The notes under the pieces: model-generated | Database searches by the model: none | Told to the model about the DNA's origin: nothing | What the model saw: the letters and a program-made list of their open reading frames with translations, nothing else | Assembly (NCBI RefSeq): GCF_022179445.1 | Contig: NZ_BPQU01000025.1 | Coordinates: 18,261 to 82,260, forward strand | DNA from: Methylobacterium mesophilicum | GTDB lineage: Bacteria; Pseudomonadota; Alphaproteobacteria; Rhizobiales; Beijerinckiaceae | Length of the DNA stretch: 64,000 nucleotides | Reading direction: 5' to 3' | Part shown: piece by piece, positions 34,812-42,620 of the stretch | Layout: each line of letters opens with the position of its first letter | How positions within the stretch are numbered: position 1 is the first letter of the stretch | Position numbers and translations under genes: made by a program

Positions 34812-36041
34812 TCAGCGGGCGTCGGACGGGGCCGGGGCGGGCTCGGCCTTACCGGTCTCCGACTTGGCCAGACCCACGGCGGCAGCTTCCGAAGCCGGCC
34901 CGTCGGTCTTCGCCTGGAACGAGGCGTGGACCACGGAACCGTCACGGGTCAGGTTGGTGGCCTTCACCAGCTCGTCGTCCCAGTTGATCGCCAGCGCCTT
35001 CGACTCCTTGTCGATCAGGGTCTCGACGAAGGCGTAGAGGTTGCGCGCGTAGAGGCTCGACGCCGTGGCGGCGAGGCGCCCCGGCACGTTGGTGTGGCCG
35101 ACGATCTTCACGCCGCGATCGGTCACCACCACCTCACCCGGCTTGGCGCCCGCGACGTTGCCGCCGCGCTCGACCGCGAGATCGATCAGGACCGAGCCAG
35201 GCTTCATCGAGGCGACCATCTCCTCGGAGACCAGCTTCGGGGCCGGACGGCCGGGAATCAGCGCCGTGGTGATGACGATGTCCTGCTTGGCGATGTGGCC
35301 CTTCACCAGCTCGGCCTGCTTGGCCTGGTAGCCCGCCGACATCTCCTTGGCGTAGCCGCCCGCGGTCTCGGCCTGCTTGAACTCGTCGTCCTCGACCGCG
35401 ACGAACTTGGCGCCGAGGGACTCGACCTGTTCCTTGGTGGCGGGGCGCACGTCCGTGGCGGTCACCACCGCGCCCAGGCGCCGGGCGGTGGCGATCGCCT
35501 GGAGGCCGGCGACCCCGACGCCCATGATGAACACGCGGGCCGCCGGCACGGTGCCGGCCGCCGTCATCATCATCGGCATGGCGCGGCCGTACTCGGCGGC
35601 GCCGTCGACGACCGCGCGATAGCCGGCGAGGTTCGCCTGCGAGGAGAGCACGTCCATCACCTGCGCACGGGTGATGCGGGGCATCAGCTCCATGGCGAAG
35701 CCCGAGACGCCGGCTTCGGCCATCGCCTTCAGCGCGGGCTCGTTGCCGTAGGGATCCATGATCGCGACCACGGTGGCGCCGCGCTTGAGCAGCGACAGCT
35801 CCTCTTCGGCCGGCCGCCGGACCTTCAAGACGAGGTCGGCATCCCGTGCCGCGTCGGCGGCGCTGCCGGCGATCTCGGCCCCGGCCGCCTCGTATTCGGA
35901 ATCCAGGACCCCGGCCTTCTGCCCGGCCCCCGCCTGCACGGTGATGTCGACACCGAGCGCCTTGAACTTTTTGACGGTCTCCGGGACCGCGGCCACCCGC
36001 GGCTCCGCAGAGTCCGTCTCGGACAGCACAGCGATGCGCAT
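34812..36041 (-). CDS. pntA1: NAD(P) transhydrogenase subunit alpha part 1 (NAD-binding part)
   Basis: The 409-residue soluble domain I binds NAD(H). MRIAVLSETDSAEPRVAAVPETV opens like alanine dehydrogenase. VGVAGLQAIATARRLGAVVTATDVRP is the dinucleotide fold, with the mobile loop and MSAGYQAKQAELV further on. GGGGAA lies about seven bases before the ATG. It heads the pnt operon. Confidence 0.95.
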   Translation of the reverse strand: MRIAVLSETDSAEPRVAAVPETVKKFKALGVDITVQAGAGQKAGVLDSEYEAAGAEIAGSAADAARDADLVLKVRRPAEEELSLLKRGATVVAIMDPYGNEPALKAMAEAGVSGFAMELMPRITRAQVMDVLSSQANLAGYRAVVDGAAEYGRAMPMMMTAAGTVPAARVFIMGVGVAGLQAIATARRLGAVVTATDVRPATKEQVESLGAKFVAVEDDEFKQAETAGGYAKEMSAGYQAKQAELVKGHIAKQDIVITTALIPGRPAPKLVSEEMVASMKPGSVLIDLAVERGGNVAGAKPGEVVVTDRGVKIVGHTNVPGRLAATASSLYARNLYAFVETLIDKESKALAINWDDELVKATNLTRDGSVVHASFQAKTDGPASEAAAVGLAKSETGKAEPAPAPSDAR

Positions 36042-36228
36042 GCGAGGCTTCCCCTGGATAAGCTTGGCCTCCCGAATGCGCGAACCGGCACGGCTTTTCG
36101 AGACGCGAATGAAGATTGCGCTGATGGAATAAGTGGGAATGTAACCCGCGGGCTGCCGACAGGACAGCCGCGCTTCAACGCGTCATCGAACCGCTCGTCC
36201 AATCGGGCGCGCGGTTATCTTCGCGCGA

Positions 36229-36522
36229 TCAGGCGAAGGCCAGGTAGAGGAACAGGAGAATCGCCACCACGAGGGGGCCGCGCCAGCCGATCGCGGGGGC
36301 AAGCGCCCCGACGGCGCCGGCGGCACCCGACACGATCACGCTGAGGATCGCCAGCAGCCAGGCTTCGCGGATGCCGCCCACGGCGAGGGCCAGCACCCAG
36401 CAGATCACCACCCCGGTGCCGATCTCGACGAAGCGAACGAAGCCGCGATAGGTCTGCTCGTGGGTGCTTGCGTCCATCGCCGGGCTGTAGGTGTGCCCGC
36501 CCACCGTCTCACTCTCGGCCAT
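36229..36522 (-). CDS. aa3-type cytochrome c oxidase subunit IV
   Basis: The 97-residue product has the bacterial CoxIV (PF07835-like) signature MDASTHEQTYRGFVRFVEIGTGVVI, followed by two or three hydrophobic helices. In alphaproteobacteria this small subunit accompanies the aa3 oxidase, whose main genes lie elsewhere. I start at the ATG at 36522; the frame opens further upstream at 36606 with an unlikely leader. Its place upstream of pntA1 on the same strand is a pairing I recall from Rhizobiales. Confidence 0.85.
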   Translation of the reverse strand: MAESETVGGHTYSPAMDASTHEQTYRGFVRFVEIGTGVVICWVLALAVGGIREAWLLAILSVIVSGAAGAVGALAPAIGWRGPLVVAILLFLYLAFA

Positions 36523-36646
36523 CGTGCGCTCGTTTCCCTTGGATGCGACTTCTTGTGGTCGCATTGGGATGTAGCTCAAGCGTTTTCCTGCCGCAATCGG
36601 ACGCACGCAAGTTGATTGCCCCCTCGGTGGACTCCCGAAGGGCCAA

Positions 36647-38008
36647 CTAGGCCGGCATCGGCAATCCGGCCTGGGTCAGGATCTGACTCTGCCGCTGCGC
36701 CAGCTCCTCCAGCGAGAAGTGCTCGATCTCGGCCTCGAACAGCTGGTGATAGTTCAGCTCCGACCGGAGATGGAGGAACACCGCTCCGAGGCCCACGGCG
36801 GCCCGGTCCATGAACACGAACTCCTGCGGCACCGTCACCGGGCCCCGCTCCTTTAGAGCCTGGTGCACCTGGAACGCCTGACTCCGGCCGTACTCGCCCG
36901 GTTTGACCCCATCGGCCACGGTGCGGGTGCGATCCTCCAGGAGCGGGCCATAAATGAACCGCGCCCAGATGTTCAGGATCTCGATCTTCTCCTTGTCGAG
37001 GTTCTTGAAGCCCCAGACCTCGTAGGCGTGGACGATTCGCGCGCCATCGTCCTCCAGCAGGCCCCGATACAGATCGACGACGCCGCCGACGAAGCGGGGA
37101 TGGAAGATCCGCACGCAGCCGTAATCCAGCAGGTTGATGCCGGCCGCCTCGCCGCCCTCGGAGAAGACCGTGTAGTTGCCGAGATGCGGGTCGCCGTGGA
37201 TGACGGCCGCACGGCTGAACGGGTGCCACCACGCCTTGAACATCGACTGCGCGATGCGGTTGCGAACCTCGACGGGCTCCTCGGCGAAGCTCAGGATCTT
37301 GGCGCCGTCGAGCCAGCTCAGGGTGAGCAGGCGCTTGGTCGACAGGTCCGGATAGACCCGCGGCACACGCACGGCGTCGATATCCTTGAGGACCTCGCCG
37401 TAAAGGCTGGCGTGCTTCGCCTCGTGCTCGTAATCCAGTTCCTCGCGGACCCGGGCGCCGATCTCCTTGGCGATCTCGCGGGTATCGAGCCAGCTGTTCA
37501 TGCGCCGGTGAAGCGCGAAGGCGATCTCGAGCTGCTTCAGGTCGGCCTCCACGGCCGATTGCATGTCGGGATACTGGAGCTTGCAGGCCAGCAATTCGCC
37601 ATCCGTCGTGGTCGCCCGGTGGACCTGTCCCAGCGAGGCCGCGGCCGCGGGCTTCAGGTCGAAACTGCCGAATCGGCACTGCCAGCCGATCCCCAGCTCG
37701 GATTGCATCCGGCGCTTCACGAATGCGGCGCCCATGGGTGGCGCATCGGCCTGGAGCTTTTGGAGTTCCGCCGCGTATTCGGGCGGCAGCAGGTCGGGAA
37801 TGGTGGCCAGAAGCTGCGCCACCTTCATGATCGGACCTTTCAACCCGCCGAGAGCCTGCGCCAGGGCCGCTGCGCTGGTCGTCCCCTCCTTGCCGAACAG
37901 CCGGGACATCGCCATCCGCGCGGCGACGCCGCCGACATTGGCGCCTACGCTGGCGTAGCGGCCCGCGCGGGCGGAGAAGCGATTGGCTTCGCGGTCGGTC
38001 TCGGCCAT
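36647..38008 (-). CDS. ABC1/UbiB-family atypical kinase
   Basis: The 453-residue protein has the UbiB-type atypical kinase core: AAAASLGQVHRA (Ala-rich nucleotide loop region), ACKLQYPD with the Lys, HGDPHLGNYTV catalytic loop and LLDYG in place of DFG. The N-terminal KxGQ motif reads KVAQ (near residues 62-65), so the glycine is replaced. No C-terminal membrane helices typical of UbiB are evident. UbiB/COQ8 relatives assist isoprenoid quinone synthesis; the actual role here is not shown. It is followed by the Doc/antitoxin pair on the same strand. Confidence 0.85.
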   Translation of the reverse strand: MAETDREANRFSARAGRYASVGANVGGVAARMAMSRLFGKEGTTSAAALAQALGGLKGPIMKVAQLLATIPDLLPPEYAAELQKLQADAPPMGAAFVKRRMQSELGIGWQCRFGSFDLKPAAAASLGQVHRATTTDGELLACKLQYPDMQSAVEADLKQLEIAFALHRRMNSWLDTREIAKEIGARVREELDYEHEAKHASLYGEVLKDIDAVRVPRVYPDLSTKRLLTLSWLDGAKILSFAEEPVEVRNRIAQSMFKAWWHPFSRAAVIHGDPHLGNYTVFSEGGEAAGINLLDYGCVRIFHPRFVGGVVDLYRGLLEDDGARIVHAYEVWGFKNLDKEKIEILNIWARFIYGPLLEDRTRTVADGVKPGEYGRSQAFQVHQALKERGPVTVPQEFVFMDRAAVGLGAVFLHLRSELNYHQLFEAEIEHFSLEELAQRQSQILTQAGLPMPA

Positions 38009-38093
38009 TGTCCAGGATCTTCCTCGGTGCAGACTTGGACATAAGCCTTCGCCGGCGGCGCACCAGAGCGCCGGGTCGCTGCGCCGCGGCGTC

Positions 38094-38501
38094 TCAGCCG
38101 GCCGGCCAGTTGTCTCGGATCCAACGGGTCAGGCCGGATTCGTCGATCTCGCCCGCCGCGAGGCCGCGTATCATCACCACAGCCTCAGCCTCGTCGGCGA
38201 TGAAATCGATGTCGTTGAGGCCGAGGAACGTGATGAGCGCCAGAAGGGCAGCCCGCTTGTTGCCGTCGATGAACGGGTGGTTCTTGGCGATACCGAAAGC
38301 GTAGGCTGCTGCGAGTTCGGCCAGGTCGATCCGAGCGCCATCCGCGGCATAGGCAATTCGATTGACCGGCCGTCCGAGCGCCGATTCGAGGGCTCCCTCG
38401 TCGCGCAGGCCGGGAGGCCCGCCGAACTGCTTCAACTGCAGGGCGTGGAACGCTTTGACGAGTTCGCTCGTGAGCCAAACGATCTCGTGATCGGTGCTCA
38501 T
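38094..38501 (-). CDS. doc: Doc-type death-on-curing toxin (Fic fold)
   Basis: The 135-residue product has the Fic/Doc core HPFIDGNKRAALLA (residues 75-88) with conserved His, Asp/Gly, Asn, Lys and Arg. Doc toxins phosphorylate elongation factor Tu and stop translation. FGGPPGLRDEGALESALGRP is a family hallmark near residue 26. Its start overlaps the antitoxin stop by four bases (ATGA). Pairing with an AbrB-like rather than Phd-like antitoxin is known in alphaproteobacteria but less common. Confidence 0.9.
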   Translation of the reverse strand: MSTDHEIVWLTSELVKAFHALQLKQFGGPPGLRDEGALESALGRPVNRIAYAADGARIDLAELAAAYAFGIAKNHPFIDGNKRAALLALITFLGLNDIDFIADEAEAVVMIRGLAAGEIDESGLTRWIRDNWPAG

Positions 38502-38728
38502 TTCGCCAGTTCCGCCAGTGCATTCCGGTAGGTCTTCATCGCCTTCTTGGCGATTTTCATGCCCTTCTCGAACGCCGGGTCATAAGGGGAAAGCCGCACC
38601 GAGCCGTCTGCATTCTCGGTCACGTAGAGCCAATCGCCCTGCGCGAGATTCAGCTTTCCGAGAAAATCCTTGGGCAGGATCAGGCCCGTGGAGTTGCCGA
38701 CGCGCTTCACCTCGAGCTTCATGACCAA
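38498..38728 (-). CDS. AbrB/MazE-type antitoxin
   Basis: The 76-residue product has the swapped-hairpin AbrB DNA-binding fold: KLEVKRVGNSTGLILPKDFLGKLNL, with VGNSTGLILPKDFL as the signature, and a C-terminal helical tail (EKGMKIAKKAMKTYRNALAELAK) that probably wraps the toxin. Its stop overlaps the doc start, so both are made together. A 33-base palindrome just upstream is the expected operator. Confidence 0.88.
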   Translation of the reverse strand: MVMKLEVKRVGNSTGLILPKDFLGKLNLAQGDWLYVTENADGSVRLSPYDPAFEKGMKIAKKAMKTYRNALAELAK

Positions 38729-38731
38729 CCT

Positions 38732-38764
38732 CCGCGGTGTTTTACGCGATGTATAACACCGCGG
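38732..38764. promoter_or_regulatory. Palindromic operator of the toxin-antitoxin pair
   Basis: CCGCGGTGTT and AACACCGCGG form a perfect 10-base inverted repeat; three further positions pair with one mismatch (TTA/TAT), around a central CGCGATG-like spacer. It lies four bases upstream of the antitoxin ATG, where the promoter and ribosome-binding site must be. AbrB-type antitoxins bind such sites, so autoregulation is likely. Confidence 0.65.
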
Positions 38765-38783
38765 CGGCGTGCCTGGAAGTGGT

Positions 38784-40655
38784 TCAGGCCCCCACCTCCA
38801 TACCTTCCAGCTCGACGATCATCCCCTCGATCATCCCGAGCCCGATCTGCCAGAAACCCGGGTCCCGGGCGTCCAGGCCGAACGGTGCGAGCAACTCGCC
38901 GTAAGGCTTCGAGCCGCCGGCCGCGAGTAGCGCGAAGTAGCGGTCCACGAAACCGGATTCGGCCTTCGCGTAGACTCCGTAGAGCGAGTTCACGAGGCAG
39001 TCGCCGAACGCGTAGGCGTAGACGTAGAACGGCGAGTGGATGAAGTGGGGGATGTAGGCCCAGAACGGCTCGTAGCCCGCATCCAGGGTGATGGCGGGCC
39101 CCAGCGATTCCGCCTGGACCGAGAGCCAGAGGGCGTTGATCTGGTCGCTGGTCAACTCGCCCTTGGCGCGGGCGAGGTGGACCTTCCGCTCGAACGAATA
39201 GAACGCGATCTGGCGCACGACCGTGTTGATCATGTCCTCGACCTTCGCGGCGAGCATGGCCCGGCGCTGCGTCGTGTCGGTGGTCGCCGCCAGCAGCTTG
39301 CGGAAGGTCAGCATCTCGCCGAACACGCTGGCCGTCTCGGCGAGCGTCAGGGGCGTCGGCGCCATCAGGGCGCCGTTCGGACCGGCCAGCACCTGGTGGA
39401 CGCCGTGGCCGAGTTCGTGGGCGAGCGTCATCACGTCCCGCGGTTTCCCCTGATAGTTCACGAGGACGTAGGGGTGGACCGAAGGGACGGTCGGATGCGC
39501 GAAGGCGCCCGGCGCCTTGCCGGGCCGCGTCGGCGCGTCGATCCAGCGCTCGTCGAAGAACCGCTTCGCGATCCCGGCCATCTTCGGCGAGAACGCGTCG
39601 TAGGCCGACAGAACGGTGTCGCGGGCCTCCGTCCAGGGAATCGTGCGCTGCTCGACCCTCGGGAGCGGCGCGTTGCGGTCCCAGTAGGGCAGCGCATCCT
39701 GGCCGAACCACTTGGCCTTCAGCCGGTAGTAGCGGTGCGAGAGCCGCGGATAGGCCGCCTGCACGGCATCGACCAGGGCGGCCACCACCTCGGGCTCGAC
39801 CCGGTTGGCGAGATGGCGCGCGTCGGCGACGTCCTTGAACCCGCGCCAGCGGTCGGAGATCTCCTTGTCCTTGGCGAGCGTGTTGGTGATCAGCGTGAAC
39901 ACGCGGAGATTGCCGCGCAGGACTTCACTGATCGCACCCGCAGCCTCGCGGCGCACGGCGCCGTCCGGATCCTGCAGCTTGTTGAGCGTCGGCTCGAGCG
40001 GCATCTGCTCGCCCTGGACGGTGAAGCGCAGGGCCGCGATCGTTTCGTTGAAGAGCCGGTCCCAGGCGGCGTTGGCCGTGACCGACTTCTCCAGGAACAG
40101 CTTCTCGGTGCGGTCGTCGAGCTGGTGCGGCTTCTCGCGCCGCAGATCCTCGATCCAGGGCGCGTAATGCGCCAGCGGTCCCTGGGACATCGCGGCATCC
40201 ATCACCGCATCGTCGACCCGGTTCAGCTCGAGGGCGAAGAACAGCAGGTCGGCCGAGGCATCGGTCAGGCGCTCGCGGGTGTCTCCGTAGAACTTGGCCC
40301 GCGCCTCGTCGGTCGTGTCCCCGGAATAGATCAGGCCGGCGAACGACATCAGCTTGCCGAGCAGATCCTCGATGCCCTCGTACGCCTTGACCGCCTCGGC
40401 GAGGCGCTCGGACGCGTTCTCCGCTGCGGCCAGCTCGGCGATCCGGCCGGCATAGCGGTCTGAAAATCCGCGGCACATCTCCTCGGCCCGGGCCATGTCG
40501 GCTGCGAATTCCGGGGCATCGAGACCGGAATAGAGGTCCGACAGATCCCATTCCGGAAGATGGCCGAGGTCGACGGCCTTGGCGGCGGCGCGTGCGGCGC
40601 TCACGCCCTCGGGCAGACGGACGTTCACCGGCGAAGCGGTGGTGCTCGGCATCAT
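38784..40655 (-). CDS. pepF: M3-family oligoendopeptidase
   Basis: The 623-residue metallopeptidase has the zinc motif HELGHGVHQVLAG, the downstream glutamate region (LAETASVFGEMLTFR) and the M3 phrase SPFYVYAYAFGDCLVNSLYGVY. PepF cleaves short peptides in the cytoplasm; no signal peptide is visible. I start at the ATG at 40655, with AGGA about nine bases upstream; longer starts (40682, 40760) have poor sites. Confidence 0.9.
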   Translation of the reverse strand: MMPSTTASPVNVRLPEGVSAARAAAKAVDLGHLPEWDLSDLYSGLDAPEFAADMARAEEMCRGFSDRYAGRIAELAAAENASERLAEAVKAYEGIEDLLGKLMSFAGLIYSGDTTDEARAKFYGDTRERLTDASADLLFFALELNRVDDAVMDAAMSQGPLAHYAPWIEDLRREKPHQLDDRTEKLFLEKSVTANAAWDRLFNETIAALRFTVQGEQMPLEPTLNKLQDPDGAVRREAAGAISEVLRGNLRVFTLITNTLAKDKEISDRWRGFKDVADARHLANRVEPEVVAALVDAVQAAYPRLSHRYYRLKAKWFGQDALPYWDRNAPLPRVEQRTIPWTEARDTVLSAYDAFSPKMAGIAKRFFDERWIDAPTRPGKAPGAFAHPTVPSVHPYVLVNYQGKPRDVMTLAHELGHGVHQVLAGPNGALMAPTPLTLAETASVFGEMLTFRKLLAATTDTTQRRAMLAAKVEDMINTVVRQIAFYSFERKVHLARAKGELTSDQINALWLSVQAESLGPAITLDAGYEPFWAYIPHFIHSPFYVYAYAFGDCLVNSLYGVYAKAESGFVDRYFALLAAGGSKPYGELLAPFGLDARDPGFWQIGLGMIEGMIVELEGMEVGA

Positions 40656-40892
40656 GTCTCGCGATCCTGTTGGGGGGCTCATCCTCGTACCGTGATATCG
40701 AGCGCGCGGCCACGCGTTCAACGGCACCGGCCGCCCCGACGCTGTGACGACCGAATGCAAACGTCGTTAAGCGCCACTTTACGTCTCTCCGGCACCCTAC
40801 GGTTCGAAACGAAACAGTCGCCGACTCAGGCGGTGCGGTGCGGGCCTGTCCCGAGCCGTCTCCGGGCCTGACGCGCCGCGCAGGGAGCCGCC

Positions 40893-42377
40893 ATGTCCAC
40901 CACCGTTCTCATCGTGGACGACGATCCGGTTCAGCGGCGCCTCGCCGAGGCGGCGGTGCGCCGGTTCGGTTTCAACGCACGCGTCGTGGAGACCGGCGCC
41001 GACGCGCTGACCGTGCTGAAGACCGAAGGTGCGGACGTGGTCCTCCTCGACCTGGTGATGCCGGGTCTCGACGGGCTCGGCGTGCTCGCCGAGATGCGCA
41101 GCAGCGGGCTCGACACGCCCGTCATCGTGCAGACCTCGAACGGCTCGATCGACGCCGTGGTCAACGCCATGCGGGCGGGCGCCGTCGACTTCGTGGTCAA
41201 GCCCGCCGGGGCCGAGCGGCTTCAGGTCTCGATCAAGAACGCCCTGCGGGTGGACGTGCTGGAGGAGGAGGTGCGCCGGATGCGTCGCCGCGCCTCCGGG
41301 GCGCTGACCTTCAAGGACCTGACGTCCAAGAGCCCCGACATGGAGCGGGTCATCCGCCTCGCCGAGCGCGCGGCCAAATCCAACATCCCGGTGCTGATCG
41401 AGGGCGAGTCCGGCGTCGGCAAGGAAGTGCTCGCCCGGGCGATCCAGGGGTCGGGCGACCGGCGCGGCAAGGCGTTCGTCACCGTCAATTGCGGTGCCAT
41501 CCCGGAAAACCTCGTCGAGTCGACCTTGTTCGGCCACGAGAAGGGCGCCTTCACGGGCGCCACCGAAAAGCATGCCGGCAAGTTCGTCGAGGCCTCCGGG
41601 GGCACCCTGTTCCTCGATGAGATCGGCGAACTGCCCCTGGACGCGCAGGTCAAGCTGCTGCGCGCGCTTCAGGAAGGCGAGGTCGATCCGGTCGGCGGCA
41701 AGCGCTCCGTACGGGTCGACATCCGCCTGGTCTCAGCCACGAACCGCTCGCTGCTCGACCTCGTGAAGCAGGGCAAGTTCCGCGAGGACCTCTATTACCG
41801 CCTCAACGTCTTCCCGATGACGCTGCCGCCCCTGCGCGCCCGCCGCGAGGACATCCCGGATCTGGTGCGCTCGTTCTGTGCCCGGTTCTCGGCGGAAGAG
41901 GGCAAGCGGGTCCGCGCGATCACCCCGGAGGCGATGGCGCTGCTCACCCGCTATCCCTGGCCGGGCAACGTCCGCCAGTTGGAGAACGCCCTGTTTCGCG
42001 CCGTGGTGCTCGCCGATTGCGACGAGCTGACCGTGGCCGAGTTCCCGCAGATCGCCGCCCAGGTCGAAGGGTTCGACGTCCGCATCCCGGCGGCGCCCAC
42101 CCAGCCGCAGATGCCGGCCTACGCCCCCGAGCCGGTGCGCGAGATCGTCAGGGTCGAGGTCCGCGACCCGCATGCCATGTCGCTGGTCACCGAGGAGACC
42201 GGCGAGATGAAGACCATGGATGTGCTGGAGGCCGAGATCATCCGCTTCGCGCTGCAATTCTATCGGCAGCGCATGTCCGAAGTGTCCCGCCGCCTCGGAA
42301 TTGGCCGATCCACCCTCTACCGCAAGCTGAAGGACCTCGGCCTGGAAGGCGACGAGAAGGCCGAGGACGCCGCCTAG
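40893..42377 (+). CDS. Sigma-54-dependent response regulator (NtrC family)
   Basis: The 494-residue product has a receiver domain (Asp9-Asp11, phosphoacceptor Asp53, Lys103), an AAA+ domain (Walker A GESGVGKE at 171-178, GAFTGA sigma-54 loop at 218-223, Walker B GGTLFLDEIGEL) and a C-terminal FIS-type helix-turn-helix (MSEVSRRLGIGRSTLYRKLKDLGL). It activates sigma-54 promoters after phosphorylation. No histidine kinase is adjacent, so it is an orphan in this window. GGAG lies shortly before the ATG. Confidence 0.93.
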   Translation: MSTTVLIVDDDPVQRRLAEAAVRRFGFNARVVETGADALTVLKTEGADVVLLDLVMPGLDGLGVLAEMRSSGLDTPVIVQTSNGSIDAVVNAMRAGAVDFVVKPAGAERLQVSIKNALRVDVLEEEVRRMRRRASGALTFKDLTSKSPDMERVIRLAERAAKSNIPVLIEGESGVGKEVLARAIQGSGDRRGKAFVTVNCGAIPENLVESTLFGHEKGAFTGATEKHAGKFVEASGGTLFLDEIGELPLDAQVKLLRALQEGEVDPVGGKRSVRVDIRLVSATNRSLLDLVKQGKFREDLYYRLNVFPMTLPPLRARREDIPDLVRSFCARFSAEEGKRVRAITPEAMALLTRYPWPGNVRQLENALFRAVVLADCDELTVAEFPQIAAQVEGFDVRIPAAPTQPQMPAYAPEPVREIVRVEVRDPHAMSLVTEETGEMKTMDVLEAEIIRFALQFYRQRMSEVSRRLGIGRSTLYRKLKDLGLEGDEKAEDAA

Positions 42378-42620
42378 CCAGGGCGGGGTGCGCTAGCGCA
42401 CCGGGCGTTTCCTAGAGCGCCGGCCTGACGAACGACTTCGCGGCTCTGTCGAGCCCACAGGACCGACCAAACGACAACACATCGTTTGCCATTCCGATAA
42501 GATGTTTCGGCGCAAGAACTGAAGACTAGACGACGAAGACTGCAGTTGCTCAACGCCACGCTTGAGCGGATAATCACAATCTGAGCGTGCGGCCCTGCCG
42601 CCGCGTCCCGGGAGATCACG

